The notes: generated from the letters alone by a model not told the origin. Numbered from the stretch's first letter, positions 1-6,418 are shown. The stretch: 8,218 nt of DNA from Methanobacterium sp. PtaU1.Bin242 (GCA_002067565.1 MVQZ01000220.1:1-8218); one strand, 5' to 3'. Numbers and translations: made by a program.

Positions 1-55
1 TTATACAAATTCTGTGATAATACCATTCCAATAGTACTAACTGAACTAAGTTATT

Positions 56-84
56 AACTATTTTAAGCTTAGGCTTAAATAGTT
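56..84. repeat. Hairpin-forming inverted repeat upstream of the secretion ATPase gene
   Basis: The left arm is at 56-68 and the right arm at 73-84, separated by a TTAG loop. The arms pair over 12 bp with a single bulged T in the left arm; the inner 7 bp (62-68 with 73-79) are perfect. It lies 29 bases before the start codon. No U-run follows on the + strand, so it does not look like a simple terminator of an upstream gene. It could be an operator or a 5'-leader hairpin. The TTAAATAG-like stretch in the right arm (75-82) is also a weak TATA candidate at a fitting distance from the ATG. Confidence 0.45.
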
Positions 85-112
85 GATATCTTATATAAAA
101 TAAGTGAGAGTT

Positions 113-1714
113 ATGAAGGACAAAAGGAAAGAAATTATCAGGGATCTTTTAGGAGATTTTGCTGACGAAGGGGATAACGAAGAAGTAAGAATAGAAAAAA
201 AAGAGGAAGTCCCTAGGAAAAAGAGGATCTCTGCTGATGATGATGAGGCTTTTAATCTAGGTAAAATCATGAAAAAGCCTTCTAAAAAAAAGAAGATTAA
301 AAAAGTTTCCGACGTAATGAAGGCGGAAATAATAGAAGAAGGTTTGGTGCCTAATTATAACGTATCTGTACCCAGTTTTTCAAAAAATGAGAGGCAACTT
401 TTCAATGAAATCCGGGAAAAGCTGGTGGAAGTTGCTGTTGCTCAGGAAGATTTCACTGTGGATGAAGATTCATTTGTTGGAGAGGTTAAACAGTTCCTGC
501 GCAGTAGAGGGGTAAGGGATGTGGATCGGTTGTCCGCCCAAATTGCCCAGGAAATGCTGGGATACGGTAAACTGGACCCCATGATCAAGGATGATGATTT
601 GGAAGAGGTTATGGTGATAGGTACCGGAAGAAATGTCTTTGTTTATCATCGTAAAATAGGAATGATGGTAACCAATGTTGCGTTTGAAGATGAATCAGAA
701 ATAAAAGGCATTATAGATGTTATAGCTCGTCAGGTTAACCGAAGAATAGATCAGCAGACCCCTATTCTGGACGCCCGATTGAAGGATGGTTCAAGGGTTA
801 ACGCTACCATTCCTCCTGTTTCTGCAGATGGTCCTACTTTAACTATACGTAAATTTAAAAAGGATCCATTAACTGTTGTTGATCTTATTAACTTTAAGAC
901 CATATCACCTCATCTGGCAAGTTTTATATGGGTCTGTACAGATGGTCTGGGGGTGAAGCCCTGTAATGCTATAATAGCCGGAGGTACCGGTTCCGGTAAA
1001 ACAACTACTTTGAATACGGTCGCTGCTTTTATACCTCCTAGAGAGAGGGTGATCACCATTGAGGACACCTTGGAATTGCAACTTCCCCACTCTCATGTGG
1101 TACGTATGGAAACCCGCCCACCTAACATTGAAGGTAAGGGTGAGCTTACCATGGACACTTTGGTTAAAAATTCCCTACGTCAAAGACCTGATCGAGTGAT
1201 AGTGGGTGAGGTAAGGGGTAGTGAGGCAATTACACTTTTTACAGCATTAAACACAGGACACTCCGGTATGGGAACCCTTCACTCCAACACTGCGCGAGAG
1301 ACAATAACGCGTCTTGTAAACCCACCTATGAATGTTCCTAACATTATGATACCTGCTCTGGATTTCATTATAATGCAACAGAGGATGTACAGACCAGAAG
1401 GAGGTTCCATTAGAAGAATCACCGAAGTGGCGGAAGTAGTGGGAATGGAAGAAGGTAATGTACAACTTAACAGAGTCTTTGAATGGAATAATGTCACAGA
1501 TAAAGTGGAATATGTGGGAATAGCCAGTCAAACATTAAGAGCCATATCAGAACTTCGAGGTATAAGTATTACGGAGATAGAGGAAGAAATAGAGAAAAGA
1601 AGATTGATACTGGAGTATCTGGCAGATAATAATTTACGTTCCATTGAAGAAGTTGGTCAGAGCATAAATGATTATTACCGTGATCCAGATGGAATGCTGG
1701 ATGAAATATTATAA
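113..1714 (+). CDS. CpaF/TadA-type secretion/pilus assembly ATPase (GspE/FlaI superfamily)
   Basis: This is a cytoplasmic hexameric-type ATPase of 533 aa that would power extension of type IV-like pili or secretion pseudopili. All family motifs are visible: Walker A GGTGSGKT (residues 290-297), an Asp box VITIEDTLEL (313-322), Walker B RVIVGE (361-366) and a His box GHSGMGTLHSNTA (382-394). Residues ~1-70 form a very charged Lys/Glu/Asp-rich tail without a signal peptide. I place the start at ATG 113; an in-frame GTG at 104 would add three residues, but that GTGA (104-107) is better read as the ribosome binding site, five bases before the ATG. The next gene is the matching membrane platform protein, so the two probably form one operon. 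No prepilin or prepilin peptidase is in the window, so the assembled structure is unknown; an archaellum is less likely because no fla/arl genes are adjacent. Confidence 0.93.
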   Translation: MKDKRKEIIRDLLGDFADEGDNEEVRIEKKEEVPRKKRISADDDEAFNLGKIMKKPSKKKKIKKVSDVMKAEIIEEGLVPNYNVSVPSFSKNERQLFNEIREKLVEVAVAQEDFTVDEDSFVGEVKQFLRSRGVRDVDRLSAQIAQEMLGYGKLDPMIKDDDLEEVMVIGTGRNVFVYHRKIGMMVTNVAFEDESEIKGIIDVIARQVNRRIDQQTPILDARLKDGSRVNATIPPVSADGPTLTIRKFKKDPLTVVDLINFKTISPHLASFIWVCTDGLGVKPCNAIIAGGTGSGKTTTLNTVAAFIPPRERVITIEDTLELQLPHSHVVRMETRPPNIEGKGELTMDTLVKNSLRQRPDRVIVGEVRGSEAITLFTALNTGHSGMGTLHSNTARETITRLVNPPMNVPNIMIPALDFIIMQQRMYRPEGGSIRRITEVAEVVGMEEGNVQLNRVFEWNNVTDKVEYVGIASQTLRAISELRGISITEIEEEIEKRRLILEYLADNNLRSIEEVGQSINDYYRDPDGMLDEIL

Positions 1715-1765
1715 TAAACAAATATGATATCAATAGGGTAATTAATAAATGAAATGGTGAAAATA

Positions 1766-3001
1766 ATGGCTTTCGATGGTCTTAAGAAATTCTTCAATAC
1801 TATAGGGGGGTTTACGGTTGATTCCAGCCAAAAAGTTGGTAAAGGTGTTCAGGCACCAGTGGAAAGAATTGGGGGATTGAGATCAGAAAGAAAAATAATG
1901 CCAAGAAGAAAATCTGAAACAGATATAAAGGAAGCAGTACCTGAATCAGAAGAAAGTAAGAAAGATTCGGGCTTAAAAGGATTGTTTAAAAGAGATTCTG
2001 ATTCAAAGGGTTTATTCAAGAAGAAAGATTCAAAAGGTATTTTTAAGGGGGAGTCTGGTTCAACGGGTATGTTGAAATCAGAATCCGATTTAAAAACATC
2101 CTTTAGATCCACCAGATCTCAACGCACCATAAAAAGGATGCGTATGGATAAAGAAGAAATTGAAATGTTCAAGGAGCTGATTGATAAAAAACATGAACGG
2201 TCTGAAGAACCTGAGGTGGATCAGAAACAGAAAGAAACATTTCGTAAAGCATCATTAGAGGAACTTCTTAAAGAAGAACAGAAAGAAGCACTGGATCCCC
2301 GGTTGATCCTTGCTATGGGTGGAGTTTCCTTTGCCGTAGTGGTTATTGCCTTGGTGGTACTGGGTTTTGGAATAGAAGTTGGTCTGGTCTTTGGTGTCAT
2401 TGTTTTATTAATGGCAATATTCATTGTGTTCCTGCCTAAGATGCGGAAAGGAAGAAAATCCTCAGAAGCAGCACGAGAACTACCCTTTGCCCTGAGACAG
2501 ATGTCCACTGAATTAAGGGCAGGAATAGGACTTCATGACAGTATGCGTTCCATTGCCATTTCAGGATATGGTGCTCTTTCTGAAGAATTTTCCCGGGCGC
2601 TGGAGGAAATAAGATATGGGGAAACCACCGAAAAAGCTTTGCTGGACATGAGCGAGAGAATAAACTCACAAGGACTGGAAAGGGCCGTTTATCAAATCAC
2701 CAGAACTCTAAACAGTGGTGGTGATCTGGCTAAGACTCTGGGAGTAATAGCCGACGACACGGCATATGAGCTGCGGATGAAACTTAAAGATTACGCCCAA
2801 AAACTGAACTCATTTACCATGATCTACATGTTTATAGCCATATTAGGCCCTGTTATAACCATGATCATGATGATAGCTGCTTCAACAGTTATGGGGGCGA
2901 TTCTACCGCCGATAGTATTATTATTACTTTATCTGTTCTTATTCCCGGCAATTGTAGCCTTCATGGCATTCATGATAAAAAGATTAGAACCACAGGTCTA
3001 A
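1766..3001 (+). CDS. TadC/T2SSF-type membrane platform protein with repeat-bearing N-terminus
   Basis: This is the inner-membrane platform partner of the upstream ATPase (411 aa). Residues 1-~180 are cytosolic, charged and low in complexity, with about five degenerate ten-residue repeats (67-115). Two membrane segments follow (about 181-223), then a soluble T2SSF domain (about 232-345, opening with ARELPFALRQMSTELRAGIG), then two more membrane segments (about 349-371 and 376-404) and a short basic C-terminus. One T2SSF domain with four membrane segments resembles TadB/TadC; archaellar FlaJ proteins usually carry two domains, so this one may work as a dimer. I chose ATG 1766 because GGTGA (1756-1760) sits five bases upstream; an in-frame ATG at 1754 would add four residues and overlap that site. 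The 51-base gap from the ATPase gene suggests co-transcription. Confidence 0.88.
   Translation: MAFDGLKKFFNTIGGFTVDSSQKVGKGVQAPVERIGGLRSERKIMPRRKSETDIKEAVPESEESKKDSGLKGLFKRDSDSKGLFKKKDSKGIFKGESGSTGMLKSESDLKTSFRSTRSQRTIKRMRMDKEEIEMFKELIDKKHERSEEPEVDQKQKETFRKASLEELLKEEQKEALDPRLILAMGGVSFAVVVIALVVLGFGIEVGLVFGVIVLLMAIFIVFLPKMRKGRKSSEAARELPFALRQMSTELRAGIGLHDSMRSIAISGYGALSEEFSRALEEIRYGETTEKALLDMSERINSQGLERAVYQITRTLNSGGDLAKTLGVIADDTAYELRMKLKDYAQKLNSFTMIYMFIAILGPVITMIMMIAASTVMGAILPPIVLLLLYLFLFPAIVAFMAFMIKRLEPQV
1964..2110 (+). repeat. Five degenerate ~10-residue tandem repeats in the platform protein
   Basis: The encoded units begin with Asp/Glu-Ser and end in Lys/Arg: DSGLKGLFK, DSDSKGLFK, DSKGIFK, ESGSTGMLK, ESDLKTSFR. 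The period is 10 residues with small length changes, which is about 30 bases at the DNA level. The first three units are close copies and the last two have drifted. The region lies in the cytosolic N-terminal extension before the first membrane segment. Confidence 0.7.
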
Positions 3002-3100
3002 AAATATAAGAGGACAATTAAATTATATGAAATTATTTGAATGAATAGAAAATATTATTAATTTGCTTATAATTACATTATTTCCCTTTCTATCTAAGAT

Positions 3101-3110
3101 AAAATAAAAA
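3101..3110 (-). terminator. U-rich terminator candidate after cbiO
   Basis: On the - strand this reads TTTTTATTTT, starting 19 bases beyond the cbiO stop codon. Archaeal intrinsic termination mainly needs a U-rich tract, so this is a fitting end for the cbi operon. No strong stem precedes it. The rest of 3002-3128 is AT-rich, and I see no clear terminator there for the + strand platform gene beyond a weak pyrimidine run at 3079-3092. Confidence 0.4.
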
Positions 3111-3128
3111 CTAATTCTAAGTTGTATA

Positions 3129-4139
3129 TTATTTATTTGAGGTATTCTCTATATTAAGTAAGGGCTGTGCTCGAGATTGATGGACATATTTTTGATTTCT
3201 CTCCAGCACGTGTAACATTTCATGATATTTCTCATCTCCCAGGACATGTAAGAGATCATGTTGAAGTTTATTTTTCACCAAGTGCAATAATCTATGATAT
3301 GATTCCGCTCCCAGGGTATGCAATATCTCGTGTGAGGCCTCTTCAACAGTTAACTTGATATCACAGGGAAACCCATTGTTATTGAGAAGATGTAAGAGTT
3401 CCGCAGATTTTGGTGGCCTGAGATGGGCTTTTTTAAGGGTTTCAGGATCATTGAAGATCTCCTCAGGTGTGCCTTGGCCAATGATCTCACCATCATGCAG
3501 CACAAAGATTTTATCTGCAAATTGAGTGACCATTTCCACATCATGAGAAGCGATGATAATGCTCATATCCTCACTGTTTAACATGTAAAGTATTTCCATG
3601 ACCTGATCAACACCCTTAGGATCCAGACCCGTGGTGGGTTCGTCTAAGACCATGATCTCCGGACGCATGGCCAGTATACCAGCAATGGCTACTCGTTTTT
3701 TTTGACCACCGCTGAGGTGGTGTGGTGCTCTTTTTTCCAGTCCACTCATACCTACCAGTTTTAAGGCTTCTTCCACTCTTTCATCAACTTCATCATCGGA
3801 GAGTCCCAGGTTCATGGGACCGAAGGCCACATCCTCCACCACCGTGGGTGCGAATAGCTGGTCATCCGGGTTCTGAAAGACGATACCCACTTTTTGTCTG
3901 ATCTGGAGCAGTTCCTTTTTTTCATAAACCGCAGGTTCACCATCAATTTTAATCAAACCCGAAGTTGGTTTATTAATTCCATTAAAATGAGCGAAAAGTG
4001 TTGATTTCCCTGCCCCATTGGAACCAACAATGGCTACTCTCTCACCTTCATTAATTTCAATATTTATATTGTGAAGAGCGGATGTTCCGTCTGGATAGGT
4101 GAAACTCATGTTTTCGGTTTGGATAATTGTTCTAACCAT
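3129..4139 (-). CDS. cbiO: ECF cobalt/nickel transporter ATPase CbiO with histidine-repeat C-terminal tail
   Basis: This is the ABC ATPase subunit that energises Co2+ or Ni2+ uptake with CbiQ and CbiM. Motifs are intact: Walker A GSNGAGKST (residues 39-47), Q-loop VFQNPDDQ (Q89), signature LSGGQ (142-146), Walker B IMVLDEP (162-168, catalytic E167) and the switch H199. VFQNPDDQLF is typical of ECF ATPases. The canonical protein ends near TVEEA (264-268), but this one continues to 336 aa. The tail holds HEILH (270-274), HRLLH (282-286), HDLLH (294-298) and HEMLH (306-310), at exact 12-residue spacing. The start ATG 4139 has GAGGGA (4149-4144) upstream. The 68-base gap after cbiQ contains a TATA-like stretch on the - strand near 4176-4188, so a weak internal promoter is possible. 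The function is well supported; metal choice and the role of the tail are open. Confidence 0.95.
   Translation of the reverse strand: MVRTIIQTENMSFTYPDGTSALHNINIEINEGERVAIVGSNGAGKSTLFAHFNGINKPTSGLIKIDGEPAVYEKKELLQIRQKVGIVFQNPDDQLFAPTVVEDVAFGPMNLGLSDDEVDERVEEALKLVGMSGLEKRAPHHLSGGQKKRVAIAGILAMRPEIMVLDEPTTGLDPKGVDQVMEILYMLNSEDMSIIIASHDVEMVTQFADKIFVLHDGEIIGQGTPEEIFNDPETLKKAHLRPPKSAELLHLLNNNGFPCDIKLTVEEASHEILHTLGAESYHRLLHLVKNKLQHDLLHVLGDEKYHEMLHVLERNQKYVHQSRAQPLLNIENTSNK
3189..3332 (-). repeat. Duplicated 24-codon (4 x 12-residue) HxxxH metal-binding-like repeat in CbiO
   Basis: Residues 270-293 and 294-317 are two copies of a 24-residue unit, each made of two 12-residue half units that begin HxxxH. 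The two copies share 10 of 24 residues (all four His plus Leu, Gly, Glu and Tyr positions) and about 45 of 72 bases. Shared residues often use different synonymous codons (CAC/CAT, TTG/TTA, GAA/GAG), which points to an old duplication kept for its protein sequence. The HxxxH spacing puts both His on one helix face, a common way to bind Ni2+, Co2+ or Zn2+. Confidence 0.8.
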
Positions 4140-4207
4140 AATTTCCCTCGATCTAATTTATTTCATAACAGGCCAATTTTTATAATATGTATGTTGTTCC
4201 ATAATTT

Positions 4208-5041
4208 TCATACTATGTTCATTCCCACAAATCCCCATTGGTGAAAGAGGAACATGGCCAAAATTTGCAGGCAGGCTACCAGTCCTATGGTAGTGGCAAT
4301 AAAAATATACTCCCTTGATCCGATCTTTTTCTTCTTATCATGGTAAAGCTTTGATTTATCTGAAAATCCCCGGCTGGCCATGCTCAGATAAATAGTTTCC
4401 CCCTGTTCATAGGCCCTTAAAAACATCATGGCTACTGTATAACCCAACTGTTTCATCCTCCATTTGTAAGGGAGGTTTTTATTGAAAGCATCAAAGCATC
4501 TGGCTTTTTGAGCATGGGATATGCGGTGCAGTTCATCATAGAACATGAAGAGAAATCTGATCATGAGACTGAAAATCATGGCAAACTCCCGGGGCATGCC
4601 CAGTTTTCGGAAGGACTCCACCACTTCCTGCATAGGACTAATTGAGGATAGAAGCACAATGGATGTAAGGGCTACTATTAGTCTGGACATCAGTAGAGCT
4701 GCCCACATAAGGCCTGCATCTGTCATTGTTATACCAAAGATAGGCCCGGTCCAGATAATGTTACCTGGATGAATAAATGGTTGAAATAGTATTATGAAAC
4801 CACCAAAGGGTAGAAGTAACAGGACTCTGGTTACCGTTGTTTTAAATGAAACATTGGATATCCAAATCAATAATAGAAGATAGATTTCCAGGAAAATCAT
4901 AACCAGTAACTGAGTGGAAAAAACGGCATATACAATAATGAATATTAATAAAATTAACTTAATTCTCCCATCCATTGAATGAAGGGGGCTTTCTTTATCA
5001 GTTTCTTTCTCTAGCTCTCTAACTGAGCCTACTCCGTTCAT
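4208..5041 (-). CDS. cbiQ: ECF transporter transmembrane component CbiQ (EcfT family)
   Basis: This 277-aa integral membrane subunit couples the metal-binding protein CbiM to the ATPase CbiO. The N-terminal segment has the family's SPLHSMDGRIKL entry motif (residues 18-29). Hydrophobic helices follow at about 28-62, 74-90, 108-133, 154-168 and 244-267. The cytosolic coupling region (about 135-230) contains SFRKLGMPREFAMIFSLMIRF-like sequence and the two short Ala-Arg-Gly-type motifs, here KARCF (179-183, Gly replaced by Cys) and ASRGF (222-226), which contact the ATPases in ECF transporters. The start ATG 5041 follows GGAGAT (5053-5048) at a six-base spacing. It is separated from the PDGLE gene by 89 bases holding a U-rich hairpin and a possible TATA box, so it may be expressed partly independently of cbiM. 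Confidence 0.93.
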   Translation of the reverse strand: MNGVGSVRELEKETDKESPLHSMDGRIKLILLIFIIVYAVFSTQLLVMIFLEIYLLLLIWISNVSFKTTVTRVLLLLPFGGFIILFQPFIHPGNIIWTGPIFGITMTDAGLMWAALLMSRLIVALTSIVLLSSISPMQEVVESFRKLGMPREFAMIFSLMIRFLFMFYDELHRISHAQKARCFDAFNKNLPYKWRMKQLGYTVAMMFLRAYEQGETIYLSMASRGFSDKSKLYHDKKKKIGSREYIFIATTIGLVACLQILAMFLFHQWGFVGMNIV

Positions 5042-5130
5042 GAGAGAATCTCCTTTTTTTGAACATTATCAGGTTTATTATATTAGATACTAAAAAAAGC
5101 TTCCTAAAAAAAAATAAAAAAGGAAGAAAT
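5042..5130 (-). promoter_or_regulatory. Leader between the PDGLE gene and cbiQ with U-rich element and possible internal promoter
   Basis: Read on the - strand, a U-rich tract (six T, one A, nine T) follows the PDGLE stop codon at once. It is framed by CTTCCT/AGGAAG (5126-5121 with 5105-5100), then another seven-T run (5098-5092). A TATA-like stretch TAATATAATAAA follows (5085-5074), then the cbiQ ribosome site. This looks like a partial terminator followed by a restart promoter and could lower or uncouple cbiQO from cbiM. The reading is inference from composition and position. Confidence 0.4.
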
Positions 5131-5430
5131 TTATGGGGATGTTTCAGGTGGGTTTCTTCTTCTAAGTAGCAGGGCTACCAGGTATGCTATTGCCAGTGTT
5201 ATTATAATACCTATAGCTAGAGCTGCTATTTCACCGATCTTCTCCAGACCTTCAATGGTATAATCTGGGAAAGGTGCGGTATAACTAGGTTCCGCTTCCG
5301 GGACACCAACATCTTCTGCTGACTTTTCAAGTCCATCAGGGTCTGGTGAAGCTAAAAATGGTGACATAAAAGCAATCACCAGACAGATGATTAATCCACC
5401 AATAACAAAATATTTGTCTTTGGTGCTCAT
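5131..5430 (-). CDS. PDGLE-domain small accessory subunit of the cobalt/nickel ECF transporter (CbiN/NikN position)
   Basis: This 99-aa protein has two membrane helices (about residues 8-27 and 66-89) that flank an extracytoplasmic loop. The loop starts with SPDPDGLEKSAEDVG, the hallmark of the PDGLE domain found with CbiM-type transporters. It lacks the aromatic NPDYxPWF-like segment I would expect in classical CbiN, so it is better described as PDGLE/NikN-like, although automatic annotation may call it CbiN. Its ATG overlaps the cbiM stop codon by four bases (ATGA at 5430-5427), which implies translational coupling. Its likely job is to help metal loading of CbiM at the membrane's outer face. 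NikN-type partners are associated with nickel, which mildly favours Ni2+ as substrate. Confidence 0.85.
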   Translation of the reverse strand: MSTKDKYFVIGGLIICLVIAFMSPFLASPDPDGLEKSAEDVGVPEAEPSYTAPFPDYTIEGLEKIGEIAALAIGIIITLAIAYLVALLLRRRNPPETSP

Positions 5431-6101
5431 TTGGCAGCCACCTCACTTGGTTCGGGTTTCTGTTCACCTAAATTTTTGTTTTTATTCCATGCAAGCAGGT
5501 CTGGTCTTAATTTTTCCAGAGCAAGAATTACCACCACAGTTAATACTGCTTCGATAATTCCTATGAATGCGTGGTATATTCCCATAGCTGCCAGTCCCTG
5601 TACAAGTGGGAAGGTCCCGGCCAGCCACATTTCCACAGCAACTGCTTCAGCAGCCAGGAATATGGATAACCATGCGGCAATGGCTATTGCAGGATATTTT
5701 CCAATTGGTTTTCGCAGGCCTTTGAAGGTGTAAAGTCCTACAACACCACCGATAATTCCCATGTTGAGCACGTTGGCACCTAAAGCAGTGATTCCTCCGT
5801 CTCCAAAGAACAGGCCCTGTACCAGTAGTACCAGGGTAAATACTATAACTGCTGCCTCTGGGGCGCAGAATACAATGGCTACTAAAGCTCCGCCCACCAT
5901 GTGTCCACTGGTACCAAAGGGTATGGGCATATTCATGGACATAATGGCGAATATACCGGCGGCTAAAACTGCCATTAAAGGAACAGCCTTTTCATCAAGA
6001 TTCTTTCTCGCCCAGTTAAGGGAGAAGTACAATGCTACTATTAATATTACATAGTATATAGCGCACTGCCACAATGGAATAAAACCATCTGGTATATGCA
6101 A
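5427..6101 (-). CDS. cbiM: ECF transporter substrate-binding membrane protein CbiM/NikM (TTG start)
   Basis: This 224-aa S-component gives the transporter its metal specificity. It begins MHIPDGFIPLWQ, the invariant CbiM/NikM N-terminus, in which the free amino group, His2 and a later His bind the metal. His67 in GTSGHMVGG is at the position known for nickel binding in NikM. Six to seven hydrophobic helices follow, ending in a basic cytosolic tail. The start codon is TTG (6101-6099), fixed by the essential Met1-His2 and by a strong GGAGGG site (6113-6108) six bases upstream. It overlaps the next gene by ATGA. It is the first gene of the transporter operon, with a predicted promoter near 6198-6206. 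Co2+ and Ni2+ both remain possible. Confidence 0.95.
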   Translation of the reverse strand: MHIPDGFIPLWQCAIYYVILIVALYFSLNWARKNLDEKAVPLMAVLAAGIFAIMSMNMPIPFGTSGHMVGGALVAIVFCAPEAAVIVFTLVLLVQGLFFGDGGITALGANVLNMGIIGGVVGLYTFKGLRKPIGKYPAIAIAAWLSIFLAAEAVAVEMWLAGTFPLVQGLAAMGIYHAFIGIIEAVLTVVVILALEKLRPDLLAWNKNKNLGEQKPEPSEVAAK

Positions 6102-6181
6102 TTTTTTCCCTCCTTTTTTTTTATTTTGGGTTTTTTTAATATTGTAACAAGTAATGCTTTCTTCATCTCAAATAATTTGAA

Positions 6182-6190
6182 AGTAATACT
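6182..6190. promoter_or_regulatory. Candidate operator AGTAATACT in the cbiM promoter
   Basis: This is a 9-bp palindrome (AGTA-N-TACT), one of four exact copies. It lies just downstream of the predicted cbiM TATA box and just before the expected transcription start. A protein bound here would block RNA polymerase recruitment or escape, so repression of metal uptake is the simplest reading. Confidence 0.55.
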
Positions 6191-6197
6191 TGTATAG

Positions 6198-6206
6198 ATT
6201 TATAAA
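6198..6206 (-). promoter_or_regulatory. Predicted TATA box of the cbiM operon
   Basis: On the - strand the sequence reads GGGTTTATAAATC, a good archaeal TATA box. A start about 25 bases downstream would fall near 6177 and give a leader of about 75 bases before the TTG start codon. Confidence 0.5.
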
Positions 6207-6228
6207 CCCTTATTTCACTTTATAATCT

Positions 6229-6240
6229 CTAAACGTTTAG
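6229..6240. repeat. Perfect 12-bp palindrome CTAAACGTTTAG upstream of the cbiM TATA box
   Basis: The sequence equals its own reverse complement over 12 bases and is centred about 30 bp upstream of the TATA box on the - strand. Its right half with the next base, CGTTTAGT, recurs at 7075-7082 against the MFS-side operator. It may be a second regulator's site or part of a composite operator. Confidence 0.4.
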
Positions 6241-6258
6241 TGTTATAAATATTTCTTT

Positions 6259-6267
6259 AGTATTACT
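6259..6267. promoter_or_regulatory. Candidate operator AGTATTACT, distal copy upstream of cbiM
   Basis: This is an exact copy of the AGTA-N-TACT palindrome, about 60 bp upstream of the cbiM TATA box and 77 bp from the proximal copy. The distance is between seven and eight helical turns, so cooperative binding through a loop is conceivable but unproven. Confidence 0.5.
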
Positions 6268-6382
6268 ATACGCATGTTTTTCAGACTAAAGTTGTTACAT
6301 TTTTTAGGATAGCCTCAATTCAATGATTTATTAGTTCTTATTTATAATCACATTAGCAGTGATTAAGAGCTAATTTTAGCTT

Positions 6383-6390
6383 AAAAAAAA
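6383..6390 (-). terminator. U8 terminator candidate after the HTH gene
   Basis: On the - strand eight consecutive T residues occur 29 bases beyond the HTH stop codon. A small dyad, AGCTAA/TTAGCT (6368-6381), follows. This suggests the HTH gene is transcribed separately from cbiM rather than as the first gene of that operon. Confidence 0.5.
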
Positions 6391-6418
6391 TAATAGAAAA
6401 TTTAAGTATTTAAATCAT

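Larger units (their letters stand above)
6102..6418. other. Intergenic regulatory region between the HTH gene and cbiM
   Basis: These 317 bases hold no credible gene. In - strand order they contain a U8 terminator for the HTH gene (6390-6383), small dyads (6368-6381, and TAATCAC/GTGATTA at 6345-6351 and 6359-6365), an AGTAWTACT palindrome (6259-6267), a 12-bp palindrome (6229-6240), a TATA box (6206-6198), a second AGTAWTACT (6182-6190), a leader of roughly 75 bases and an A-rich stretch before the cbiM ribosome site. The leader is too short for a cobalamin riboswitch. Confidence 0.75.

Noticed and set aside
104..112. GTG start for the secretion ATPase
   Set aside because: The GTGA is better used as the ribosome binding site for ATG 113; the extra three residues have no support.
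905..1531. Open frames on the - strand opposite the secretion ATPase
   Set aside because: They overlap the conserved Walker A to His-box coding region in antisense and encode nothing recognisable.
4140..4207. Strong separate promoter for cbiO
   Set aside because: Only a weak TATA-like stretch is present; co-transcription with cbiQ explains the arrangement better, so it is mentioned in the cbiO entry only.
5431..6054. Two open frames of about 100 codons on the + strand opposite cbiM
   Set aside because: They are antisense to a strongly supported gene, lack ribosome sites, and have the Ala/Thr/Pro-rich composition of a reverse reading of membrane-protein codons.
6102..6180. Cobalamin or Ni/Co riboswitch in the cbiM leader
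   Set aside because: The leader after the predicted start is only about 75 bases, AT-rich, and shows no conserved riboswitch core or strong stems.
6345..6365. TAATCAC/GTGATTA inverted repeat as a terminator of the HTH gene
   Set aside because: It lies downstream of the U8 run in the - strand direction with no U-run after it, so it does not fit terminator geometry; it may be a chance dyad.
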